DNA from: Candidatus Poseidoniales archaeon
GTDB lineage: Archaea > Thermoplasmatota > Poseidoniia > Poseidoniales > Thalassarchaeaceae
NCBI GenBank assembly: GCA_028283505.1
Contig: JAPOFX010000004.1
Location: 1-64,000 of the forward strand
Length of the DNA: 64,000 nt
Direction: 5' to 3'
The notes under the pieces are model-generated. The model ran no database searches and had not been told where the DNA came from. It worked only from the letters and a program-made list of their open reading frames with translations. Shown here piece by piece: positions 17,237 through 25,695 of the stretch; position 1 is the first letter of the stretch; the number at the start of each line of letters is the position of its first letter. A program made the position numbers and the translations under genes.

Positions 17237-17656
17237 TCAATACTGCTCCAAGACCAACTCTGTTTGAGTTGAGCTAATCTCCGCAGGTGCCGTCAGCCAC
17301 ATCTTATCCAACATCTCTCTTAGCCCGACCGTGTCGTCCACATGTACCACAGCAATCAGATCTGCGTCTCCACTAATCTCATACACACTCTCCACACCAT
17401 CCCAACTAGCGAACTCTCCGGCAAGGGAACCGATCTCTGTTCCAGGGCCGACTTTCATCCTAATCAAAGCGGTAAGACCGATTCCAGTCTCTCTAATTGT
17501 GTAGCCCCTGATAACACCGTCCTCCTCCAATCTCTTCATTCTGGTTCTGATAGTTCTCTCAGTAACCCCGACTCTTTCCGCTATCTCAACAAAAGAAGCC
17601 CTACCCGAGTCTCTGAGCACGCCCAAAATTGATCTGTCTAGGGAATCAACTTTCAT
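17237..17656 (-). CDS. Lrp/AsnC family transcriptional regulator
   Basis: The product (139 aa) has an N-terminal winged helix-turn-helix (LDRSILGVLRDSGRASFVEIAERVGVTERTIRTRMKRL region, residues 5-42) and a C-terminal RAM ligand-binding domain with the EVxxVY-type strand GVESVYEISGDADL. Length is normal for archaeal Lrp-like regulators, which sense amino acids and often control their own gene. The promoter region 17657-17798 is very AT-rich and shared with a divergent gene, which suggests that gene and enolase may be targets. Confidence 0.92.
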   Translation of the reverse strand: MKVDSLDRSILGVLRDSGRASFVEIAERVGVTERTIRTRMKRLEEDGVIRGYTIRETGIGLTALIRMKVGPGTEIGSLAGEFASWDGVESVYEISGDADLIAVVHVDDTVGLREMLDKMWLTAPAEISSTQTELVLEQY

Positions 17657-17798
17657 GGTGTTTCTCCGTATTATGGATACTATTTGTACTTATTCTACTG
17701 ATATCGGAAAATTTATTGTAATATAATCCTATATTCGTACATTAACAAAATTAGTTAAATTGGGTGTATTCAAATGGGACCGCCTTGTTTGACGTTTT
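17657..17798. promoter_or_regulatory. AT-rich divergent promoter region between lrp-like gene and the Cys-rich gene
   Basis: This 142-bp gap is far richer in A+T than the genes around it. It contains several TATA-like stretches (for example taatataatccta around 17720-17733 and gttaaatt near 17753) and partial dyads such as gtattatggatactat. It must hold promoters for both divergent genes and is the natural place for autoregulatory Lrp sites. The exact sites cannot be assigned from sequence alone. Confidence 0.55.
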
Positions 17799-18233
17799 GT
17801 GACGAGCGAAGAGGCGGTGCACCTTCTTCGTAAACAAGAGTATCTAGATGAGGTATCCTCTCTTGGCCTCTCCCCCTCATATGCCACTTGGTACAATGTA
17901 GATGTCGCCACCTTGCTCAACAGAACGAGGATAGTGGGGCATGAAGTAGACAGTGAAACCGGCCAGTCACTGGTCTTCTTCGATAGAAGTGTGATGCTTT
18001 GCTGTCCCGCCTCTGGCAAGATGCACCACTATCCTAAACACCTCCTTCATTGCTTTGTAGACGACAATAGATGTGATTGCTCGGAGCACGATGGAGTGCT
18101 ATTCAGGGCTGAACTATTCTCCATCTCCCCGAAAGGCGAGCAACTATGTTGGGAGGCGTGCTGTAGGTCAGAAATGGAAGTCCCAGAAGTTCAGACCAAA
18201 GTATCCCGCTGGTTGAGCTGGTTGAACGAATAG
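17799..18233 (+). CDS. Cys/His-rich protein of unknown function
   Basis: This 144-residue protein starts with GTG. The first 55 residues look helical. The centre and C-terminus carry eight Cys residues and several His residues (MLCCPASGKMHHYPKHLLHC, NRCDCSEHD, LCWEACC), a layout that suggests metal binding or redox sensing. I do not recognise a family. It directly precedes enolase (the first possible eno ATG is 2 bp after its stop), so the two are likely co-transcribed from the promoter shared with the Lrp-type regulator. Confidence 0.65.
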   Translation: MTSEEAVHLLRKQEYLDEVSSLGLSPSYATWYNVDVATLLNRTRIVGHEVDSETGQSLVFFDRSVMLCCPASGKMHHYPKHLLHCFVDDNRCDCSEHDGVLFRAELFSISPKGEQLCWEACCRSEMEVPEVQTKVSRWLSWLNE

Positions 18234-18286
18234 TTATGATCAATCTCAAGGACAAAATTGAGAAGATGCCCCATAGTCCACGTTAC

Positions 18287-19537
18287 ATGGGAACACGCAT
18301 CTCCCGTATTTTTGGGAGAATGGTCCTCGATTCCAGGGGCAACCCGACCATTGAGGTGGATTGTCTAACAGAGGACGGAACAATAGGTCGAGCAATGGTT
18401 CCATCTGGAGCCAGCACGGGTCGACATGAAGCGGTGGAGTTACGAGATGGAGGAAACCGGTGGGGGGGCAAGGGCGTCGATAACGCGGTCTCCAATGTAA
18501 ATGGCCCGATCGCGGACGCCTTAGTAGGCCTAGACGCCAGCGACCAAGGAGTCGTGGATACAGCAATGATGACCATAGACTCAACTCCGAGCAAAGCCAA
18601 TTTAGGTGCGAATGCTATGCTGGGAGCCTCCATGGCCTGCCTAAGGGCTGCTGTAGGTGATGGAGAAATCTGGCAACATATCTCGGACGGCCAGACATCT
18701 ATACCCGTTCCACTGATGAATATCCTCAACGGAGGAGCTCATGCTAATTCGAACGTCGATGTTCAGGAATTTATGATTGTTCCACATGGGTTTGAATCAT
18801 ATCCCGAGTCACTTCGTGCCGGTGTCGAAATCTATCACTCACTTCGCGCTGTACTAAGGGATGCAGGATTACTGGGAGGGGTTGGTGATGAGGGAGGATT
18901 CGCCCCAGACCTGCCATGTAACGAGGACGGGTTAAGATACGTTGTGGACGCAATTATCAGCGCAGGATACCAACCAGGAAACCAGGTCTCTATCGCGTTA
19001 GATGTGGCAAGTCAAGAATTCTTGCACGATGATGGGTACCATATCGATGGAAAGGTAATGAATGGATCCGATTTAGGGCGCCTCTACTCCTCTTGGCTCG
19101 ATAGCTATCCGATAGTTTCCATTGAAGACCCATTCGGTGAAGACGACTGGGATTCTTGGACTGAATTCACCCTCAGGGAAGGCCATAGAGTTCAGGTCGT
19201 GGGCGACGATCTCTACGTTACTAATCCTGATCGACTCGCTAAGGGGATCGAGAAAAACGCTTCAAATGCGATTCTAATCAAACTCAACCAGATTGGAACA
19301 GTTACTGAAACACTCGTGGTCATAGGAATGGCAAAGGCTGCTGGATTTGGAACAATCATCAGCCACCGTTCCGGTGAAACAGCGGACTCGATTATCGCGG
19401 ACATTGCTGTTGGAACGAACGCAGGACAAATTAAAACTGGAGCTCCAGCCAGAAGCGATAGAACGTCAAAATACAATCAGTTATTGAGAATTTCTGAGAA
19501 ATGCGACAGCTACTCGAAGTTATTCCAGCATCGATAG
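18287..19537 (+). CDS. eno: Enolase (phosphopyruvate hydratase)
   Basis: Enolase interconverts 2-phosphoglycerate and phosphoenolpyruvate. The chosen start gives 416 aa, matching the family N-terminus (RISRIFGRMVLDSRGNPTIE). Substrate and metal motifs are intact: GASTGRHEAVELRD, PLMNILNGGAHANSNVDVQE, the proton-donor Glu in GGVGDEGGFAPDL, the metal ligand SIEDPFGEDDW, and the catalytic Lys and SHRSGE region (LIKLNQIGT...ISHRSGETAD). The frame continues to an ATG at 18236, 2 bp after the previous stop. Its 3' end overlaps deoxyhypusine synthase by 18 bp. In many euryarchaea eno lies beside rpoN and rps9, but here it is 18 kb away from them. Confidence 0.96.
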   Translation: MGTRISRIFGRMVLDSRGNPTIEVDCLTEDGTIGRAMVPSGASTGRHEAVELRDGGNRWGGKGVDNAVSNVNGPIADALVGLDASDQGVVDTAMMTIDSTPSKANLGANAMLGASMACLRAAVGDGEIWQHISDGQTSIPVPLMNILNGGAHANSNVDVQEFMIVPHGFESYPESLRAGVEIYHSLRAVLRDAGLLGGVGDEGGFAPDLPCNEDGLRYVVDAIISAGYQPGNQVSIALDVASQEFLHDDGYHIDGKVMNGSDLGRLYSSWLDSYPIVSIEDPFGEDDWDSWTEFTLREGHRVQVVGDDLYVTNPDRLAKGIEKNASNAILIKLNQIGTVTETLVVIGMAKAAGFGTIISHRSGETADSIIADIAVGTNAGQIKTGAPARSDRTSKYNQLLRISEKCDSYSKLFQHR

Positions 19538-20464
19538 TAAGATTGGGAGAACAATAGTAGCATCCGACTCAATGACAAACTTAGGAGTGGAAACATCTAG
19601 CTTATCCCAGCTTATCTTTTCGTTTGGAGGTGCACCAGAGTATCCTCCATAAGATGGCCTAGATTCTGAAATCTGGGCAAACCAAGCCCATCTTGGGACA
19701 TCTATCCCTACATCCTGTCTAAGCATAGGTACAACAGAGATTGCGAAATCCCCGGCAATCCCTCCTCCGACCTGAAGAATACCAGTGGGCGAATCATCTT
19801 CCCTGTACCAGTCAGCCAGAGCCTGCATTGCTTCCAAGCCTCCTTTAATTATCGAAGAGTCCTTTACAGTCCTATCAAGTATCCTAGCGGCCAGTATGTT
19901 TGCAAGAGTTGAGTCCTCCCAACCTGGAGTAAAAATGGGAAGATTGGCATCCGCCGCTGCAACTAACCAAGAGTTATCTGAAGATTCGTCAAAATCCAAG
20001 TCCCCATGGAGAATGATATCATACAGGTACTCATGCGGAAATCTGCTGTCGCCCGCAACTTCTGCGTCTTCCCAAAGAGAAGCCAGTTGCCCCTCAACAT
20101 CCCTGAAGACGTCCTCCGGAATAGCCACATCCGTGACTCTGTTCATGCCCCTATCTCTAAGCGACTTCTCATCCACAGGGCGAAGACTCCTCCAGTCTTG
20201 GATATCCTCATATTCAGATCTTGAAATAAGACTGAATAATTCCTCCTCCAGATTAGCCCCCGTGCAACATATTGCATGGATCTTTTGGGACCTTATCGCT
20301 GGCGCAAGACTCCTTCCAATCTGAGCAGTGGACATGGCTCCTGCCAACGTAACCATGAGCCTCCCGCCACTATCTAGAAACCCAATCAAAGAATTCCCAC
20401 ATCTTGCCAGCTCCCCAGCATTGAAATGGAAGAAATGCTCTGAGACAAACTCCTTGATACTCAT
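19520..20464 (-). CDS. dys: Deoxyhypusine synthase
   Basis: The enzyme (314 aa) transfers the aminobutyl group of spermidine to a lysine of translation factor aIF5A. Family motifs include VTLAGAMSTAQIG, ICCTGANLEEELF, FTPGWEDSTLANI, and the active-site segment SGAPPNEKISWDKL with the catalytic Lys at about residue 289. The YGGYSGAPPNEK form is that of the deoxyhypusine synthase-like subfamily, so a homospermidine synthase-like activity is an alternative. It lies 10 bp downstream of a SpeD-type gene whose product can feed spermidine synthesis, which supports a polyamine-hypusine function. Confidence 0.88.
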   Translation of the reverse strand: MSIKEFVSEHFFHFNAGELARCGNSLIGFLDSGGRLMVTLAGAMSTAQIGRSLAPAIRSQKIHAICCTGANLEEELFSLISRSEYEDIQDWRSLRPVDEKSLRDRGMNRVTDVAIPEDVFRDVEGQLASLWEDAEVAGDSRFPHEYLYDIILHGDLDFDESSDNSWLVAAADANLPIFTPGWEDSTLANILAARILDRTVKDSSIIKGGLEAMQALADWYREDDSPTGILQVGGGIAGDFAISVVPMLRQDVGIDVPRWAWFAQISESRPSYGGYSGAPPNEKISWDKLDVSTPKFVIESDATIVLPILLSMLE

Positions 20465-20474
20465 CCAACTCCCC

Positions 20475-20849
20475 CTAAAATCTGTCGACTCTTTGTCTCT
20501 TATCGAGAACTATACTTGCGTCCTCTGAGATCAATCTTTCATGTATCAGTTCTGCTACGCCATCAGGGTCATGATCCCCACAAGTGAAGACATCTATGGC
20601 GAGCAATCCGATTTCAGAATAGCAATGGGCAGTTACATGACTTTCGTCTATCAACACCACGGCAGCGAAACCAGGGGGGCTCAAGCCCCCGTCAAAAATC
20701 TCGACATGCGAATGGACCTCTCTAATACCAGACTCTCTAACACACTCCCTAATCAGACGTAGCATCCACCGCCCATCATTTTCTTCGGTCGATGAATAAT
20801 TCCTGTAATCAAGTAGGACATGGCTCCCCCGCGACTGTCCTCCTACCAT
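20475..20849 (-). CDS. speD: S-adenosylmethionine decarboxylase proenzyme (SpeD-type)
   Basis: This 124-residue pyruvoyl enzyme matches prokaryotic class 1b SpeD/SpeH in length. The self-cleavage site is in VLIDESHVTAHCYSEIG: the Ser after Glu would become the pyruvoyl group, leaving beta and alpha chains. The catalytic Cys of DVFTCGDHDP is present. Some archaeal SpeD homologs decarboxylate arginine rather than S-adenosylmethionine, and the sequence alone does not decide. The ATG at 20849 is preferred to a GTG 6 bp upstream. It lies directly upstream of deoxyhypusine synthase in the same direction. Confidence 0.88.
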   Translation of the reverse strand: MVGGQSRGSHVLLDYRNYSSTEENDGRWMLRLIRECVRESGIREVHSHVEIFDGGLSPPGFAAVVLIDESHVTAHCYSEIGLLAIDVFTCGDHDPDGVAELIHERLISEDASIVLDKRQRVDRF

Positions 20850-20885
20850 GCCCACTCGTGTGGATATGTGATTTCAAGCTCTCGA

Positions 20886-22016
20886 CTAGACAAGCCAAGA
20901 TTTCAATCTGCGAATCCCTTCATGTATCGACTCCTCATCAGTGGCATAAGATACCCTGATGAAGCCCTCCCCTCCAGTAATCAATGAGGCAGGAATAAGC
21001 TGGACCCCAGCCTCCAGAGCCCCATCAGCAAACTCTCTATCGGTCATTCCGGTTCCGGTGACGTCGGCGAATATGTAGAACGCCCCCTCAGGCTCGATTA
21101 CCCTGATTCCAGGTAGATCCGAAAGCCCCTTCTTCATTATCTCTCTTCTCTTTTCATATTCCGCGTTAAATTTCTCAACTGCCTCATCGCATCCAAGGGC
21201 AACTCTAGCGGCCTCCATCATGAAAGTTGGAACATGAGAGGCAGAATTCGCCTGACTTTTGATTGCCGCCTTAACCGCATTGGGTGGGCCCGTAATGAAA
21301 CCCAACCTCATGCCTGTCATTGCCCACGATTTGGACCATCCATTGACGACTATTGTCCTCTCACTTCCACCTGGAAGTGATGCAGGTGAAACATGGGGCC
21401 AATCCACCCAAACCATACGGGAGTAGATTTCATCTGAGACTATCCATAAGTCGTTCTCTGTGGCTATATCCAAGATTCCTTCAATTTCCTCAGGGGTGAA
21501 TACCGCTCCCGTTGGATTACATGGAGAGTTAATTAGAATCATCTTGGTCCTTTCTGTAATGGCATTCTTGATGGCATCTAGATCGGGGTGGAAATTATCT
21601 TTCCTAACCTGGACGTGAACTGGTTTGGCGCCGATAAACTCCAGCATGGGCTCGTAAGATGCCCAAGACGGAGCCAACAGGATGACCTCGTCTCCAGGCA
21701 TTGTCGTTATTAGGAACGAGTAAAGCATTGCTTGTTTGGCTCCCGGGGTCACCACTATGTCTTCAGCCGAGACATGGATATCATGATGCGCCATTAGATA
21801 TTCTGAAACTGCATTACAAAGCTCTAGTGAACCAGCACCCCTAGTATATTTTGTGTTACCAGACTCCAACTCAGCAATTGCGGCTGAAAGAATCTCCTCA
21901 GGGGTCGCGAAACCGGGTTCTCCAACTGTCCACCTAACTATTTCTGGTCCGGGGGGTTGCAGGTAAGGGGCGAAACCAACTCCCAGCCCCTCGAACCTCT
22001 TTGAGATGTCCGGCAT
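20886..22016 (-). CDS. Class I/II aminotransferase (aspartate aminotransferase-like)
   Basis: This PLP enzyme of about 376 residues (fold type I) has the N-terminal ISKRFEG and VGEPGFATPEEI segments typical of the AspC Ibeta/Igamma group. It also has the NSPCNPTGAVF substrate-binding Asn, the SDEIYSRM Asp region, the Schiff-base lysine in VNGWSKSWAMTGMRLGF, and a C-terminal arginine (GFIRVSYATD) that binds the alpha-carboxylate. Substrate preference among Asp, Tyr, Phe and others is unknown. The frame is open to a GTG at 22097, only 4 bp from the divergent tRNA-Cys. The ATG at 22016 matches the family N-terminus and leaves room for both promoters. Confidence 0.9.
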   Translation of the reverse strand: MPDISKRFEGLGVGFAPYLQPPGPEIVRWTVGEPGFATPEEILSAAIAELESGNTKYTRGAGSLELCNAVSEYLMAHHDIHVSAEDIVVTPGAKQAMLYSFLITTMPGDEVILLAPSWASYEPMLEFIGAKPVHVQVRKDNFHPDLDAIKNAITERTKMILINSPCNPTGAVFTPEEIEGILDIATENDLWIVSDEIYSRMVWVDWPHVSPASLPGGSERTIVVNGWSKSWAMTGMRLGFITGPPNAVKAAIKSQANSASHVPTFMMEAARVALGCDEAVEKFNAEYEKRREIMKKGLSDLPGIRVIEPEGAFYIFADVTGTGMTDREFADGALEAGVQLIPASLITGGEGFIRVSYATDEESIHEGIRRLKSWLV

Positions 22017-22100
22017 GTATCTGGGATGTATAGGACGACCATCAAGGTATGCCGAATCTCGGATAGCCTTCAAGAGAGGATGTCCTGTCCGAAACACACA

Positions 22101-22174
22101 GCACGGATGGCAGAGTAGCTATGCAAGGGATTGCAGATCCCTGGACCCGGGTGCAAATCCCGGTCCGTGCTCCA
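22101..22174 (+). tRNA. tRNA-Cys (GCA), CCA encoded
   Basis: The cloverleaf is complete: acceptor GCACGGA/TCCGTGC, anticodon stem AGGGA/TCCCT with loop TTGCAGA (anticodon GCA at 22133-22135), a 4-nt variable loop, and T-arm CCGGG/CCCGG with loop TGCAAAT. The discriminator base is U, as expected for tRNA-Cys, and CCA is encoded. It is divergent from the aminotransferase, and its 3' end is 7 bp from the stop of a convergent membrane-protein gene. Confidence 0.95.
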
Positions 22175-22181
22175 TCAATAT

Positions 22182-23213
22182 CTAAGAAAGCATCACGTTA
22201 GCGGTGAAAACCAGTCCGACTATCAGTGTGATAGTGATAACAAAGACGTTGAACGCGTTGGGTGTCATTTCCTCGATACCAGCTCCATAGCCGGTCATCC
22301 CGTCTTCAACTCCTTCATCCCTCATTCTGTAATAGGCATACAACACCAGTAACATCGCAACCGGACCTGCAACACTATCAATTACAGATTGATCAGAAAC
22401 CGGTCTTGTTATCTCCCCAAGATTGTCGACTAATGCCATGTATGTCGATATGGTAGCAGTGATTAGGAAGAAGATTCCTGGATGCAATATCGACCACTTT
22501 CCTTTGGGTCCGTCCAATACAACCATTGCGGTCCAGAGTGTGTATACCAGGAATAGCGAACCGCTCACGGCCACCGTCACTTCAGAAGGAGCTCCCAGAC
22601 CCGCATCAAGCATTTCCTGACTTGCCTCCCCTAAACCGAAGGCAGCTATTCTCTCCCCGGGCATGACGATGGACATGAAGCTGTACCAGACCCCCATTAG
22701 AACCACGATTAGCATAGCCACAAGTGAGGGCTTATCCTCTATGTTCAAGCCCATTCTAAATTCAGATAGCCCATCGTCTACCTCGTCCTCGGCCTTGAGC
22801 AGGTAGTAGGCCGCTATGTATACCACAGTGGTTATTGGAGCAACATATTTTGGCGTCTCGGATGAGTCCAGGTCCCCCCAATATGCCCACATTGTAACTG
22901 ACATTACAACGAAACCCAAGATTACTGGTATCATGATCTTCCACATTCCCTTTGCTCCCTCATTAAGTATCAGCATTGTTGACATGAAAACACCAAACAT
23001 CAGTACACCATTGAAGGCAGTTTCAGGCCCCCCATTTCCATAAGAGGCCATTCCAGCAGAGGTCTCATTGGAAAACCCGAGAGTGAAGCAGCCTTCCCCT
23101 CCGGTTACATAACAATCAGCAAATAGCATGAAGTTCAATGAGTAAACTATTGCTACGAGCGCACTAATAATAAGACAAATTTTTGCAGGCGTGGATTTGA
23201 TTCTATCAAACAT
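22182..23213 (-). CDS. Polytopic membrane protein of unknown function (343 aa)
   Basis: About nine hydrophobic segments are visible, beginning AKICLIISALVAIVYSLNFML and ending NVFVITITLIVGLVFTANVML. A short extracellular loop after helix 1 has two Cys residues (FADCYVTGGEGC). A charged cytosolic loop (AEDEVDDGLSEFRMG) lies after about helix 5. I recognise no transporter family. A weak internal symmetry (two sets of four helices, each followed by an acidic loop) is suggested but not proven. It stands alone between tRNA-Cys and a GNAT gene. Confidence 0.7.
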   Translation of the reverse strand: MFDRIKSTPAKICLIISALVAIVYSLNFMLFADCYVTGGEGCFTLGFSNETSAGMASYGNGGPETAFNGVLMFGVFMSTMLILNEGAKGMWKIMIPVILGFVVMSVTMWAYWGDLDSSETPKYVAPITTVVYIAAYYLLKAEDEVDDGLSEFRMGLNIEDKPSLVAMLIVVLMGVWYSFMSIVMPGERIAAFGLGEASQEMLDAGLGAPSEVTVAVSGSLFLVYTLWTAMVVLDGPKGKWSILHPGIFFLITATISTYMALVDNLGEITRPVSDQSVIDSVAGPVAMLLVLYAYYRMRDEGVEDGMTGYGAGIEEMTPNAFNVFVITITLIVGLVFTANVMLS

Positions 23214-23280
23214 TGCTCAAAACTTCAATCGAAGGCTAATAATTGTGACGATTGTATAATGATAAACAATATTATTATCT

Positions 23281-23712
23281 TTATTTCCATTCCATATCGT
23301 AATGTAATCCAATCCCTTCAATCTCAAAGACATCAGATACCTCTACGAATCCGCATCTCCTGTACATCGGTACAGCCCTTATTCTGGCGTTACACCATAT
23401 GCCACTGCTCTTACTCGAAGCATATTCCTGAAGCTCTTTGACGATACTAGAACCGACCCCCCTGTTCCTGTGTTCTGAACTAACCGCCATTCCTCTTATC
23501 CTGAACCTGCATCCCTCTCTTTCGTCTATCTGAAGTGTGGAGCACCCAATAAGCTCGCCTTTCTCATACGCACACAGAAATCTGGTTCTCGGGTCATTAT
23601 CAATTCCCGGGTAATGTTCAGTCCCGCGAGGAAGACCCACTCTCAGAACTCTGTGTCTAAGCTCCAAATGGGCATCATCGACAGAATCCTCCCAAACCAG
23701 TCCTTGCTTCAT
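23281..23712 (-). CDS. GNAT family N-acetyltransferase
   Basis: This 143-residue GNAT has the acetyl-CoA-binding motif A (IRGMAVSSEHRNRGVGSSIVKE, key residues R-x-x-G-x-G/S at about 84-89) and motif B ending MYRRCGFVEVSDVFEI. The N-terminus (ELRHRVLRVGLPRGTEHYPGI) resembles ElaA-like and YjcF-like members, which acetylate small amines or proteins. The substrate is unknown. It is separated by 20 bp from the divergent membrane-protein gene. Confidence 0.86.
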   Translation of the reverse strand: MKQGLVWEDSVDDAHLELRHRVLRVGLPRGTEHYPGIDNDPRTRFLCAYEKGELIGCSTLQIDEREGCRFRIRGMAVSSEHRNRGVGSSIVKELQEYASSKSSGIWCNARIRAVPMYRRCGFVEVSDVFEIEGIGLHYDMEWK

Positions 23713-23732
23713 TACTATACACGATGAGGTGA

Positions 23733-24197
23733 ATGAAAATAATCCTTAGTTTATTTGAAGCGCTAGAGCCCTTTGGATATACCATGGAGGAGGCTAGTGG
23801 GCCTGAATGGAGGATTCACGGATTAGTCGGTTTGGCCCTACTAATCAATGTAGTATTCCTGAAGCTATCGATTGGTGGGCCATGGGATTCAGAGACATTT
23901 ACTTTGGGCCTGATAGGCTCGATTTCCCTGGCCTTATTCTATGTGTCTTGGTATAGATTAACGTTCAGAAGGAGAGGACTAATTCCTTGGGTTGATCTCT
24001 GGAAGGAACCCTCTTCATCGGCTAAGAAGGTGCTATTATCCTCTCTCATAGTTCTCTCCATGGCTTGGCTTTCTGGTAATCACCTGCAGCACATACTTCC
24101 GACCCCCACAGGATTGGTCTTGTCCCTGATCGGTTTCCTGATGCTGACTCAGTCAGCATATGTACTGATGAGTATAGGACCTTTGTCAGATGACTAG
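23733..24197 (+). CDS. Four-helix membrane protein, unknown
   Basis: This 154-residue protein has four predicted membrane helices (LVGLALLINVVFLKLSI, LGLIGSISLALFYVSWY, VLLSSLIVLSMAWL, LVLSLIGFLMLTQSAYVL) and a basic, Trp-containing cytosolic loop. No family is recognised. Its stop overlaps that of the convergent DHH phosphoesterase by 4 bp. Confidence 0.65.
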   Translation: MKIILSLFEALEPFGYTMEEASGPEWRIHGLVGLALLINVVFLKLSIGGPWDSETFTLGLIGSISLALFYVSWYRLTFRRRGLIPWVDLWKEPSSSAKKVLLSSLIVLSMAWLSGNHLQHILPTPTGLVLSLIGFLMLTQSAYVLMSIGPLSDD

Positions 24198-25171
24198 CGT
24201 TCAGACCAAAGCTCAAGCCATTTTGTGATATTCCTCTCAACGTCTTCTTCAGACACTTCCCTGCTCTCAACAGAGCCGTCTGTAATCGCCTTGACCCTGC
24301 ATCCACATGCATTTGCGTGCCCTCCTCCGTCTGGATCAAAATAAGTCGCTAGCCGTGTTAAGTCGAAGATTCCTCCTTCTTTATGAAGGAACGAGTTCGT
24401 GTAGAATGAGGCCGAAACAGGATATCTCCCCTCTTCCCCGAAAGATGCTCCGATGTCGCCGTGAATCACGATACAAGCATCACATGAATCCCCCGCAAAA
24501 GCCGTAATATGGTACCCATTGGAACGCATCCCCAAACCATCTAGTCTGGCAATAGCCATTCGGTCCACAACATGGGTCCTTTCCGAGATAATGCCGGACA
24601 GAAGGGATCTCTGATTCCTTCTCTCCTCCAGCTTCAAAGAAATCATCGGGACTCTGAGGATGTCCTCTATTTGCATGCCTTCCTGAAGGGCCTCCAGGAC
24701 GGCCATCGCCGTACCTTCATTGACATCGATCACTCTACCTAGCCAAACCGCAGGCTCATCTGAGAGGTATTCTTCCCTTGAAATCCCCCCTCCGTCAAGC
24801 TTGTCTACCCACTCCAATAGTTCCTCAAGATCAGAGACATCAAGCCTCTCTTTCACCAGATCATATGCTATTCTCGCAGCTGAGGGCGTGGGCCTCCAAA
24901 CTGATACCACCCCATCTTCGCCGCCCGAAGGAATGTTAGATTGGTGATGATCTATACTCAAACCACAATTCGGATGTCTTGGCAGATCACAAACCGCCGT
25001 CTTTCTGTCAATCAAGTGGTCCAGGAGACCAGCCCTCAATTCGCCAGGGTGACCGAACACAATCTCACAATCAGGCCACCACCGCCTCAGGATTGCGGCA
25101 GTAACAACTCCGTCAAAGTCACTATCAGTGACTATCCTTTGGATGCACAGAGAAAGTGGGTCGGCATCCAT
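24194..25171 (-). CDS. DHH-family phosphoesterase
   Basis: The product (325 aa) belongs to the DHH/DHHA1 superfamily of Mn-dependent phosphoesterases, which includes RecJ-like nucleases, NrnA-type nanoRNases and c-di-AMP hydrolases. Motif I is VTDSDFDGVVTAAI, motif II a single Asp (VCDLPRHP), motif III the DHH signature SIDHHQSN, and the C-terminal DHHA1 motif is DGGGHANACGC. The DFDG form of motif I (rather than DxDA) and the short length point to a small-molecule or short-RNA phosphoesterase rather than a full RecJ. Exact substrate unknown. Confidence 0.85.
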   Translation of the reverse strand: MDADPLSLCIQRIVTDSDFDGVVTAAILRRWWPDCEIVFGHPGELRAGLLDHLIDRKTAVCDLPRHPNCGLSIDHHQSNIPSGGEDGVVSVWRPTPSAARIAYDLVKERLDVSDLEELLEWVDKLDGGGISREEYLSDEPAVWLGRVIDVNEGTAMAVLEALQEGMQIEDILRVPMISLKLEERRNQRSLLSGIISERTHVVDRMAIARLDGLGMRSNGYHITAFAGDSCDACIVIHGDIGASFGEEGRYPVSASFYTNSFLHKEGGIFDLTRLATYFDPDGGGHANACGCRVKAITDGSVESREVSEEDVERNITKWLELWSER

Positions 25172-25257
25172 GAATCGTCTCGGATACTATCTACTCAAAG
25201 GTGCTTTTGGTCTAAATTAATCAGTAATGTTTTGACTACACCCCTCCTACTGTGAGT

Positions 25258-25695
25258 ATGACTGCAACCACTCCAGGGCCCATGGAGACTTCCTGCGGTT
25301 TCATCTTGCTCAACTATGACTCTATCCTTCTCCTTCAATACCCTCAGGGCCATTGGAGCTTTCCCAAGGGCCACGTTGAACGAACTGACCTTTCGCGCCA
25401 TGAGACGGCAGCAAGAGAATTGAAGGAAGAAACCGGTATCGAGACGGTGGAGATTGACAACTATTGGGAATCAAGAACAGAGTATACCTTCAGGAAGAAA
25501 GGACGTAACACATCAAAGCAGGTCTATTGGTACATCGCAAGAACCGATGAGGTCGATGTCAAGCTGTCACAAGAGCATACGAGTTATTTGTGGCTTAACT
25601 ACAATGATGCGGAGTCTATGTTAACATTCGAACAAGAGAAGCAACTTCTCCGTTCAGCCATAATTCACATGAAGAAATCAGGAATGATTCCCTAG
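25258..25695 (+). CDS. Nudix hydrolase, Ap4A hydrolase-like
   Basis: This 145-residue protein begins with a strand typical of diadenosine tetraphosphate hydrolases (SCGFILLNYDSILLLQYP, then GHWSFPKGHVE). The Nudix box reads GHVERTDLSRHE...ARELKEETGIE: it keeps the REL-EE-G core but is one residue longer than the canonical spacing and has Asp at the first Glu position. It probably hydrolyses dinucleoside polyphosphates or capped RNA-like substrates. The ATG at 25258 was taken over a GTG 6 bp upstream. The 3' end overlaps the cobalamin adenosyltransferase gene by 18 bp. Confidence 0.86.
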   Translation: MTATTPGPMETSCGFILLNYDSILLLQYPQGHWSFPKGHVERTDLSRHETAARELKEETGIETVEIDNYWESRTEYTFRKKGRNTSKQVYWYIARTDEVDVKLSQEHTSYLWLNYNDAESMLTFEQEKQLLRSAIIHMKKSGMIP

